NCBI GenBank assembly: GCA_019347645.1
Contig: JAHWKZ010000044.1
Coordinates: 1 to 10,472, forward strand
Direction: 5' to 3'
DNA length: 10,472 bases
Origin: Gemmatimonadota bacterium
GTDB taxonomy: Bacteria > Gemmatimonadota > Gemmatimonadetes > JACCXV01 > JAHWKZ01
Part shown: one piece after another, positions 5,212 to 10,472 of the stretch
How positions within the stretch are numbered: the stretch's first letter is position 1
How the letters are laid out: each line of letters opens with the position of its first letter
Notes under the pieces: generated by a model
The model's input: only the letters and a program-made list of their open reading frames with translations
The model's database searches: none
What the model was told of the DNA's origin: nothing
Program-made: the position numbers and the translations under genes

Positions 5212-6380
5212 CGGGTCGTCTCTCCCGTCGGCGTCGCCTCGCGCTCGACCTCCCCCGTCTGATCGGCCACCACCGAGGCCCCACGCGCCAGCCGCAACTG
5301 CCCGCACGCCCCCTCGATGTCCAGCCCGCGGCTCTTGCGGAGCGTCACCGCGGCCTTCGTGCGACCGCGGAGCGTGTCGCGAAAGGCGGTCGTCTCCTCG
5401 ACGCTCGGCCGGCGGTACGGGGCCCCGGGTACCGGATTGTAGCGCATCAGGTTGACCTTGGCGGGGACTTCCTCGAGGAGGTCGACCAGCGCGTCGACGT
5501 CCTCGGGTCGGTCGTTCACCCCCGGGAGGTGGAGGTACTCGAAGGTCAGGATCTTCCCGGTCTCGTCGTGCCAGAGCCGGCAGGCGGCGAGGAGCTGACG
5601 CAGCGGGTGACGCCGGTTGATGGGGACAATCTCGTCCCGCACCGCGTCGAGCGCGGCGTGGAGCGAGACAGCGAGGCGGACCTGGGGGAAGGCTTCCCCG
5701 AGGGCCACGATCCGCTCCGGGACCCCGACGGTCGATACGGTGATCCGGCGCGCCCCGATGTCGAAGTAGCGCTCGTCGATCAGCGTCTCGAGCGCCACCT
5801 CGAGGTTCTCCCAGTTCAGCAGCGGCTCCCCCATCCCCATGAAGACCACGTTCACGCCGTGCTCCTCGTGGCCGCGGAGACGCAGCATCCGGCGCACCTG
5901 ATCGACGATCTCCCCGGGGGTGAGGTTGCGCTTGTACCCGATCATGCCGGTGGCGCAGAAGGCGCAGGCCAGCGCGCAGCCGGCCTGGCTCGACACGCAG
6001 AAGGTGTCCCGCGATTCGGTCGGGATCAGGACGGTCTCGACCGACTCGCCGTCCACCAGGCTCCAGAGGTGCTTGGTGGTCCCGTCGACGGACTCGCGGG
6101 ACTCGGCCAGGCGGATCGAGGGGAAGCGGAAGCGCTTCTCCAGCGCGCCGCGGAGCGCCTTGGGCAGGGTGGTCATCGCCGCGAAGTCGTCGACCCGCCG
6201 GGCGTAGATCCAGTGGACGATCTGCTCGACCCGATAGCCGGGCTCGCCGCGCTCGGCGAGCCAGGCGCCCAGCGCCGCCTCCAGCCGGCCGGGACCCACC
6301 GCGAGGATCTCGGTCCGGGGATCGATCTCGGCGAGCCGGGCGATCCGCCGATCGGTCGGCAAGGGTTCTTTCGGCGTCAC
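5208..6380 (-). CDS. rlmN: Dual-specificity 23S rRNA/tRNA adenine-C2 methyltransferase RlmN
   Basis: A radical SAM enzyme that makes m2A2503 in 23S rRNA and m2A37 in some tRNAs. The 390-aa product has a helical N-terminal accessory domain with YRVEQIVHWIY (49-59). The 4Fe-4S cluster motif is CALACAFC (C135, C139, C142). The SAM-binding GMGEP is at 182-186. Both catalytic cysteines are present: C128, seven residues before the cluster as in E. coli C118, and C359 in IEGACGQL, matching C355. I choose GTG 6380 because AGAGGA lies 7 nt upstream; GTG 6386 is too close to that SD. It starts 11 nt after the PIN toxin stop, whose TAG is part of the SD. Length is normal for the family. Confidence 0.96.
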   Translation of the reverse strand: MTPKEPLPTDRRIARLAEIDPRTEILAVGPGRLEAALGAWLAERGEPGYRVEQIVHWIYARRVDDFAAMTTLPKALRGALEKRFRFPSIRLAESRESVDGTTKHLWSLVDGESVETVLIPTESRDTFCVSSQAGCALACAFCATGMIGYKRNLTPGEIVDQVRRMLRLRGHEEHGVNVVFMGMGEPLLNWENLEVALETLIDERYFDIGARRITVSTVGVPERIVALGEAFPQVRLAVSLHAALDAVRDEIVPINRRHPLRQLLAACRLWHDETGKILTFEYLHLPGVNDRPEDVDALVDLLEEVPAKVNLMRYNPVPGAPYRRPSVEETTAFRDTLRGRTKAAVTLRKSRGLDIEGACGQLRLARGASVVADQTGEVEREATPTGETTR

Positions 6381-6391
6381 CGTCACGTCCT

Positions 6392-6805
6392 CTATGCCAT
6401 GCTCTCGGGATAGACGACCTCGAGACCGTCGAAATAGTCGCGTCCGAAGCCCCGGTCCCGGGTCAGCAGTCGATCGGCGCGAGAGATCGCGTGCGCCGCC
6501 ACCAGGAAATCCGCCACGAGGCGTCCCCTGCTTCCGCCCCGACGGCGATACTCCCTCCACATCCTCCCCGCCAGATCCGATCCGTCTCGATCGATGGGAT
6601 CGAACGCGATTCCCGCGTTCCCCAGGGCTTCCTCCATCGACGCTCGATCGGTGAAGAATGAGCGCACCTCCGCCCATACCACGGGAGAGACCACGAGTCG
6701 CCCGTCGCGCCGGGCTCGCTTCAGGGCGCGGTTGGACCCGGGCTCGCGAGCGGGATCGTCGGCGAGAACGTCCAGGAGGACGGAGGAATCGACCGCGGTG
6801 ATCAC
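6392..6805 (-). CDS. vapC: PIN-domain RNase toxin, VapC-like
   Basis: Product is 137 aa, the usual size of type II PIN toxins. The four acidic metal-binding positions are visible: D6 (AVDSSVLLD), E46 (WAEV), D99 (ADFLVAAHA) and D117 (TRDRGF). The predicted role is Mg-dependent endoribonuclease activity; known VapC enzymes cut tRNAs or the 23S sarcin-ricin loop. The target here is unknown. The GTG start overlaps the antitoxin TGA (GTGA), so the toxin depends on antitoxin translation. The stop sits 11 nt before rlmN and overlaps its SD. No catalytic residue is missing, so it appears intact. Confidence 0.92.
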   Translation of the reverse strand: MITAVDSSVLLDVLADDPAREPGSNRALKRARRDGRLVVSPVVWAEVRSFFTDRASMEEALGNAGIAFDPIDRDGSDLAGRMWREYRRRGGSRGRLVADFLVAAHAISRADRLLTRDRGFGRDYFDGLEVVYPESMA

Positions 6806-7074
6806 TCCTCGGCGTCGAGGGTGAGGGGACCGGGGGGATCCAGCCGTGGATCGAAACCGGGCCCCCGGCTCTCCACCAGGTAGGCATCCACGTCGATCGG
6901 CTCCTCGATCAGCCCGACGAGGGCATCGATCGGATCCATCGCCGCCACTCTCCTCAAGATCACCCTCCGGTCCTCGATCTTGAACTCCACCTCCGTTCCC
7001 GGATGGATGCCCAGGCGATCGCGGATTTCCTTGGGGATCGTGACCTGGCCCTTGGTGGTGACCTTTCTTTTCAT
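6802..7074 (-). CDS. vapB: AbrB/SpoVT-family antitoxin, VapB-like
   Basis: Product is 90 aa. Residues 4-42 are a typical swapped-hairpin AbrB DNA-binding domain (VTTKGQVTIPKEIRDRLGI, then PGTEVEFKIEDRRVILRR). The C-terminal half (46-90) is acidic and proline-rich, as expected for the segment that wraps the PIN toxin. It should neutralise the adjacent toxin and repress the operon from a site near its start. ATG 7074 lies only 31 nt after the gltX stop. The sequence before it (TTTAGAGT) is a poor SD, so translation may be leaderless from the local promoter or supported by read-through from gltX. Confidence 0.92.
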   Translation of the reverse strand: MKRKVTTKGQVTIPKEIRDRLGIHPGTEVEFKIEDRRVILRRVAAMDPIDALVGLIEEPIDVDAYLVESRGPGFDPRLDPPGPLTLDAEE

Positions 7075-7080
7075 ACTCTA

Positions 7081-7109
7081 AAGATAAGATGTATTACTTG
7101 TTCGGTCAA
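7081..7109 (-). promoter_or_regulatory. Possible internal promoter for vapBC
   Basis: On the minus strand TTGACC (7104-7109) and TATCTT (7081-7086) are 17 nt apart. The -35 includes the gltX TGA. The predicted start falls at or next to the vapB ATG (7074), which would give a leaderless message. The AT-rich island here contrasts with the surrounding GC-rich DNA. Confidence 0.45.
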
Positions 7110-8563
7110 ACTCCCTCCGCCAGCCACTCCCTCGCGGCCTCGATCCGCTCCTCCACGACCTCCCGTCCCATGGCCGCCATCGTCTCGAAGATCCCCGGGC
7201 TCACCCGTTGGCCGGTGATGGCCACGCGGATCGACTGCATCACCTTTCCGGCGGAGACGCCGCGCTCCTCGGCGAGCGAGCGGAGCTCGGACTCCATCCG
7301 ATCGAGCTCGTCGAAGTCCGGCTGGGAGGCGACCCACTCGGCCGCCACCGCCAGCGCCGCCCGCGCCTGGTCGCCGTCCTTCCAGAACTTCTCGACCGCC
7401 TCCGGGTCGTACTCCACCTCGCCGGGGAAGAACGGGCGGCCCTGACGGACGAGATCGCCGAGGGTGCGGCTGCGGGCCTTGATCAGCTCCATCAGCTCCA
7501 CGAACCAGGCCCACCGGTCGCGAATCCGCTCCTCGGAGGAGACGCCTTCGTCGACGAACCACGGCAGCGCCCGCTCGGCGATCGCCTCGCCGCTCATCGC
7601 CGAGAGATGCTGGCCGTTCAGCCACTCCAGCTTGTCGGTATCGAACACCGCGCTCTTGCCGGTGATCCTCTCCAGCGTGAACGCCTCGACCAGCTCCTCG
7701 CGGGTCATCATCTCCCGGTCGTCACCGGGGGACCACCCCAGCAGCGCCAGGAAGTTGACGAACGCGTCCGGGAGGTATCCCCGGTCGCGGTAATGGGTGA
7801 CGCCGACCGCGCCATGGCGCTTGGAGAGCTTGCTCTTGTCCGGCCCGAGGATCAGGGGGACGTGGGCGAAGGTGGGAACCGGGGCGCCGAGCGCCCGATA
7901 GAGGAGGATCTGCCGGGGTGTGTTGGAGATGTGATCGTCGCCGCGGATCACGTGGGTGATCCGCATGTCCATGTCGTCCACGGTGACCGCCAGATTGTAG
8001 ACCGGCGCGCCGTCGCTCCTCAGCACGATGAAGTCGCCGATCCGGTCGTTCTCGAACGCGGTCCGGCCGTGGACGACGTCTTCCCAGGCGGTGTCGCCGG
8101 CCGGAACCTCGAAGCGGATGGTGTGCGATTCCCCCGCTTCGCGGCGCCGCGCGGCCTCCTCGGGATCGATCGAGCGGCACCTCCCGCTGTAGACGTACGC
8201 CGCCTTGCGCGCGATCGCCGCCTCCCGCTCGGCTTCGAGCTCCTGCACGGTGCAGAAGCAGGGATACGCCCTCCCCGCCTCGACCAGCGATTCCACGGCT
8301 TCCCGGTGTCGTTCGGCACGCTCGGACTGGTAGTGCGGCCCCTCGTCCCAGTCGAGGCCGAGCCAGCCGAGCCCGTCGAGGATCTCGGCGATCATCTCCT
8401 CGGTGGAGCGCTCGACGTCGGTGTCCTCGATCCGGAGGACGAAGGTGCCGCCCGAATGACGGGCCCAGAGCCAGTTGAACAGCGCGGTTCGCGCGCCGCC
8501 CACGTGGAGGAAGCCGGTCGGGCTCGGGGCGAAGCGTACGCGAATCTCGTCCGGACGGGTCAT
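7106..8563 (-). CDS. gltX: Glutamyl-tRNA synthetase
   Basis: Charges tRNA-Glu with glutamate (and tRNA-Gln in organisms using the amidation route). The 485-aa product is a standard bacterial class Ic enzyme. The HIGH-equivalent lies in FAPSPTGFLHVGG (11-23) and the KMSKS-equivalent in KLSKRHG (245-251). Between them is a zinc-site-like C102-x-C104-x24-C129. Residues RIEDTD (44-49) and GDDHISNTPRQ (208-218) are family hallmarks, and the C-terminal third is the helical anticodon-binding domain. I start at ATG 8563, preceded by GGAGAGGGG at about 6 nt; the frame is open further upstream but that part is not protein-like. It heads the minus-strand run vapB-vapC-rlmN-amidotransferase and is divergent from the 8603 gene. 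Confidence 0.97.
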   Translation of the reverse strand: MTRPDEIRVRFAPSPTGFLHVGGARTALFNWLWARHSGGTFVLRIEDTDVERSTEEMIAEILDGLGWLGLDWDEGPHYQSERAERHREAVESLVEAGRAYPCFCTVQELEAEREAAIARKAAYVYSGRCRSIDPEEAARRREAGESHTIRFEVPAGDTAWEDVVHGRTAFENDRIGDFIVLRSDGAPVYNLAVTVDDMDMRITHVIRGDDHISNTPRQILLYRALGAPVPTFAHVPLILGPDKSKLSKRHGAVGVTHYRDRGYLPDAFVNFLALLGWSPGDDREMMTREELVEAFTLERITGKSAVFDTDKLEWLNGQHLSAMSGEAIAERALPWFVDEGVSSEERIRDRWAWFVELMELIKARSRTLGDLVRQGRPFFPGEVEYDPEAVEKFWKDGDQARAALAVAAEWVASQPDFDELDRMESELRSLAEERGVSAGKVMQSIRVAITGQRVSPGIFETMAAMGREVVEERIEAAREWLAEGV

Positions 8564-8602
8564 CGTTTGCCCCTCTCCGATGGCGGGGGGATATTCGGCG
8601 GC

Positions 8603-8926
8603 ATGGAGCTCGTCATCCTCGGAGCGCTCGCCCTCTACGGCATCCTGTGCACGACTGCGCTCGTGGCGATCATGGCCCGGGGCCGACGAGAGGACGTCGA
8701 TCCCTCCCCTCCCGCGCCCGAGAAACTCGAGCCGCCCGAGGCCCGATGGCCCGCGCTCGAGCGCCATCCCGTGGGCGCGATCTTCCCGATCATGGCCGAG
8801 CACTTTCCGGCCGAGTACGAGCGGTACCGCGACGGTCGCCTCGGCTACCGCGAGAGGCGCCAGGTCTGGGAGACGTGCTGCGCGATCCACGACGCCCGGA
8901 TCGAGATCGAGGAGCTCTGCTCCTGA
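8603..8926 (+). CDS. Membrane-anchored small protein, 107 aa
   Basis: Not recognised. Residues 1-24 (MELVILGALALYGILCTTAL...) form one N-terminal transmembrane helix followed by RGRR, so the remainder should be cytoplasmic. A proline-rich linker (about 33-47) leads to a compact helical region with FPAEYERYRDGRLGYRERRQ and a charged C-terminus ending EIEELCS; cysteines are at 16, 93, 94 and 106. The gene starts 39 nt from gltX on the opposite strand. Only a run of G at 8585-8590 could serve as SD, about 12 nt from the ATG. G/C-biased third positions and absence of a better frame support it. Confidence 0.6.
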   Translation: MELVILGALALYGILCTTALVAIMARGRREDVDPSPPAPEKLEPPEARWPALERHPVGAIFPIMAEHFPAEYERYRDGRLGYRERRQVWETCCAIHDARIEIEELCS

Positions 8927-8946
8927 GATCGGGGGCGGGACGATGG

Positions 8947-9009
8947 AAAAAAAACGGGTGATCGAGAAGCACCCCCCGCTCCCGACCGGAGAGTCGTCGA
9001 CCACCCGTT
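8947..9009 (-). terminator. Intrinsic terminator of tRNA-Ser
   Basis: The inverted repeat aacgggtgatcga (8953-8965) / tcgaccacccgtt (8997-9009) forms 12 Watson-Crick pairs and one G.U on the minus strand, with a 31-nt loop. It is followed on that strand by eight T (A-run 8947-8954). It ends 15 nt after the tRNA 3' end. In the plus direction the tail is only ttcttcc, so it may serve the 8603 gene weakly. Confidence 0.82.
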
Positions 9010-9024
9010 CTTCCTGAAGTCAGA

Positions 9025-9117
9025 TGGCGGAGAGGGAGGGATTCGAACCCTCGATACGGGGATTACCCGTATAACACCTTAGCAGGGTGCCGCCTTCGAC
9101 CGCTCGGCCACCTCTCC
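9025..9117 (-). tRNA. tRNA-Ser(GCU)
   Basis: The minus strand gives acceptor GGAGAGG/CCTCTCC, discriminator G and encoded CCA (9025-9027). The anticodon loop CTGCTAA has anticodon GCT, reading AGC/AGU. A long class II variable arm with stem ATACGGG/CCCGTAT is present, and the T arm is GAGGG-TTCGAAT-CCCTC. Length is 93 nt with CCA. Its 5' end is 32 nt after the stop of the upstream protein gene, and no clear separate promoter lies in that gap. Confidence 0.96.
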
Positions 9118-9149
9118 GCACCTTTTTGGCTACGATATCGCGATCGCGA

Positions 9150-9551
9150 CTACGCCGCCACCTCCTCTTCGATCGCCTCCGCGCGGCTCTGACCGAGGCT
9201 CCGGATGAGGGCCCCGAGCATCCGGCTGCCGTCGTGCAGCAGGGCCCGGAGGGTCTCGTCGACCGTGTCTCCGGCACGTTGCGCCTGTTCGAGCAGCGCG
9301 GCCGCGGCATGAATCGCACCCCGCGCCTCCTCGAGCTCGGTTCCGAACGCGCCGTTGGCCCGCGATCGAGCCGTGGCGCGCGCGATCCCGAGAGCCGCCG
9401 CGCGGATCTCCCGCTCGACGGCCACGGCGAACGGACCGGCCTCTCCGGCGGCTCGGGCGAGCGCCCAGGCCTCCTGGGCCCGCTGGTAGACGTGAAGCCC
9501 CTCGAAGGGGAACGGACGGACGTCCTCGCGACTCTGATCGTCGTCTGACAT
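9150..9551 (-). CDS. Four-helix-bundle protein, rRNA intervening-sequence family-like
   Basis: Product is 133 aa and almost entirely helical, with alanine-rich amphipathic repeats. FEGLHVYQRAQEAW (16-29) matches the opening motif (F-x-x-L-x-V-[YW]-Q-x-A) of the four-helix-bundle proteins first seen inside 23S rRNA intervening sequences (PF05635/TIGR02436). The second-helix signature usually reading SIPSNIAEG is replaced by ALGIARATAR (about 53-62), so this is a divergent member. Known structures form pentamers; the biochemical role is unknown. A strong promoter precedes it, its SD (GGGAGGAG) is 4 nt from the ATG but inside a hairpin, and tRNA-Ser follows without an obvious new promoter. Confidence 0.72.
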   Translation of the reverse strand: MSDDDQSREDVRPFPFEGLHVYQRAQEAWALARAAGEAGPFAVAVEREIRAAALGIARATARSRANGAFGTELEEARGAIHAAAALLEQAQRAGDTVDETLRALLHDGSRMLGALIRSLGQSRAEAIEEEVAA

Positions 9552-9555
9552 CGCT

Positions 9556-9588
9556 CCTCCCGTGTTCGGGTCCGGACCGCACGGGAGG
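9556..9588 (-). promoter_or_regulatory. Hairpin sequestering the SD of the four-helix-bundle gene
   Basis: In the minus-strand mRNA leader CCTCCCGTG pairs perfectly over 9 bp with CACGGGAGG, around a 15-nt loop that itself holds a ggtccggacc palindrome. The 3' arm is the SD, ending 4 nt before the ATG. No U tract follows, so this is not a terminator. Temperature, ligand, protein or tRNA-linked control of access is possible; the stem alone would lower translation. Confidence 0.5.
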
Positions 9589-9612
9589 GGTCTTTCTCAA
9601 AGAGCGGTCGTG

Positions 9613-9642
9613 AAAATATCCCCGGCTGGGGACGATTGTCAA
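9613..9642 (-). promoter_or_regulatory. Sigma70-type promoter for the four-helix-bundle/tRNA-Ser unit
   Basis: On the minus strand a consensus -35 TTGACA (9637-9642) is followed after 18 nt by TATTTT (9613-9618). The predicted start near 9606 gives a leader of about 55 nt that contains the SD hairpin. It is one of the strongest promoter matches in the window. Confidence 0.7.
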
Positions 9643-9808
9643 AACGTGCAGAAGCAAGAATCGTGCTGGAGCTCGTCCTCCGGGAAGATGGGAAAGGGCG
9701 CGATCCCGGGAGCCGGGTGAATCGTCGGCGACCCGACGGCGGGCTCGCGCCCCGCTTCGAATCGGCCCGGCGTGCGCGACCGGTTCGCCTCCGGCTAGGT
9801 TTCGGGCC
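9643..9808. other. Divergent intergenic region
   Basis: GC-rich stretch between the minus-strand promoter and the channel gene. I see no good plus-strand promoter and no gene; it must hold the channel control region. A weak SD (aggt, 9797-9800) lies 8 nt before the channel ATG. Confidence 0.4.
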
Positions 9809-10472
9809 ATGGCGGCGCCCGGCCGATACCGGTACGGTTTCCTGCCCGGCCCCACCGGGTCGCCCCGCTCCCAGGTTCTCCTGGGGCTGGGACTGCTCGC
9901 CCTCTGGTTCGGGGTGGGGACGATTGGCTTGCTGGTGATCGAGGAAGGATGGACGGTCCTCGACGCCTTCTACATGAGCGTCATCACGATCACGACGGTC
10001 GGGTACGCCGAGGTCCATCCGCTGTCGCCCGCCGGGCGGATGTTCGTTTCGTTCATCGCCGTGTTCGGGCTCGGGACGCTCCTGTACACGCTCGCCCGTC
10101 TGGCTCAACTTCTGTTCGAAGGGGAACTCGTCGATTTCCTCGGAAAGAGGAGGATGATGAGCGAGATCGAGCACATGGAGGAGCACTACATCGTGTGCGG
10201 ATTCGGCAAGGTGGGCCGCCCCGTGGTCGAGGGGCTCCTGGCCGAGGGGCTTCCCATGGTCCTCGTTGAGATCGATCCCGACCTCGAGAGCACGATCCGC
10301 GAGCTCGAGGTGCCGTATCTCGTCGGCGACGCCACGCAGGAGGAGGTCCTCCAGAAGGCCGGCATCGAGCGGGCGCGCACCGAGATGCACGACCTGGTCA
10401 TCCTGGACGTCGGGCTGCCCGACATGGACGGCCGCGAGGTCTGCCGCGAGATGCGACGCGCCGGCGTCAAGT
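9809..10472 (+). CDS. Two-TM potassium channel with TrkA-N domain, running into a half receiver domain; partial
   Basis: 221 codons are visible and the frame is open at the edge. TM1 is about 22-44, followed by a pore helix, a selectivity filter TTVGYAEVHPLS (62-73; usual TVGYGE, so the last Gly is Ala) and TM2 about 76-102. Then comes a linker and an RCK-type TrkA-N Rossmann fold with GFGKVG (131-136), acidic E154 after the second strand, and VGDATQEEV (172-180). After GIERAR (185-190), where the domain should continue to its next strand, the sequence becomes HDLVILDVGLPDMDGREVC (194-212). That is the second half of a response-regulator receiver, with D200 as phosphoacceptor position but without the first strand and acidic pair. 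Either a domain fusion or, more likely, an assembly chimera near 10370-10390. The channel part is secure. Confidence 0.8.
   Translation, partial: MAAPGRYRYGFLPGPTGSPRSQVLLGLGLLALWFGVGTIGLLVIEEGWTVLDAFYMSVITITTVGYAEVHPLSPAGRMFVSFIAVFGLGTLLYTLARLAQLLFEGELVDFLGKRRMMSEIEHMEEHYIVCGFGKVGRPVVEGLLAEGLPMVLVEIDPDLESTIRELEVPYLVGDATQEEVLQKAGIERARTEMHDLVILDVGLPDMDGREVCREMRRAGVK

Noticed and set aside
6381..6887. N-terminal extension of rlmN through the toxin gene
   Set aside because: Arg/Gly/Ser-rich shadow; the PIN toxin is the real gene in that interval and the SD supports GTG 6380.
8564..9004. N-terminal extension of gltX
   Set aside because: The frame is open, but the family begins at MTRPDEIRVRFAPSPTG with a good SD; the extension covers the divergent gene and is not protein-like.
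8943..9017. 24-codon plus-strand ORF MEKKRVIEKHPPL...
   Set aside because: It coincides exactly with the terminator hairpin and its A-run.
1..10472. CRISPR array, insertion sequence or transposase
   Set aside because: No regularly spaced repeats of 20-40 bp, no transposase motif and no terminal inverted repeats were seen.

Overview
The window looks like chromosomal sequence from an uncultivated high-GC bacterium. Codon third positions are mostly G/C. Genes sit tightly with 4-nt GTGA overlaps, Shine-Dalgarno (SD) sites are clear, and GTG/TTG starts are common. I cannot fix the phylum. The small conserved membrane proteins and the linked paralogous unknown family are of a kind I associate with Gemmatimonadota, Acidobacteriota or Eisenbacteria-type genomes, but this is an impression. 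The odd length and an open reading frame at the right edge suggest a complete short contig.

Layout: (1) 1-1740 is an accessory segment. It holds a 97-aa orphan gene, a less GC-rich stretch with a strong promoter preceded by spaced CAAT boxes, a 68-aa antitoxin-like gene, a partner gene whose open frame extends upstream of any ordinary start codon, and a decayed small ORF. It ends exactly at the 3' end of (2) a minus-strand tRNA-Val(GAC), the usual docking site of integrated elements. (3) 1898-2902 (minus) is a two-gene operon of linked paralogues, one membrane-anchored and one soluble. (4) 3027-4310 (minus) is an MFS transporter, divergent from a 52-aa membrane protein at 4359-4517. (5) 4504-8563 (minus) is a compact run gltX, vapB-like, vapC-like, rlmN, class I glutamine amidotransferase, joined by overlaps or very short gaps. 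(6) 8603-8926 (plus) is a 107-aa membrane-anchored unknown. (7) 9025-9642 (minus) is a promoter, a four-helix-bundle protein resembling the rRNA intervening-sequence family, tRNA-Ser(GCU) and an intrinsic terminator, apparently one transcription unit. (8) 9809-end (plus) is a two-TM potassium channel with a TrkA-N domain whose frame switches to half of a response-regulator receiver domain before the edge.

The coherent functional theme is translation: GluRS, RlmN (23S rRNA/tRNA m2A), a PIN-domain RNase toxin pair between them, two tRNA genes, and an rRNA-IVS-like protein next to a tRNA. The points most worth attention are the toxin-antitoxin pair inside the gltX-rlmN run, the channel/receiver junction (either a new architecture or an assembly chimera), the CAAT-box-controlled accessory pair, and two SD-sequestering hairpins.
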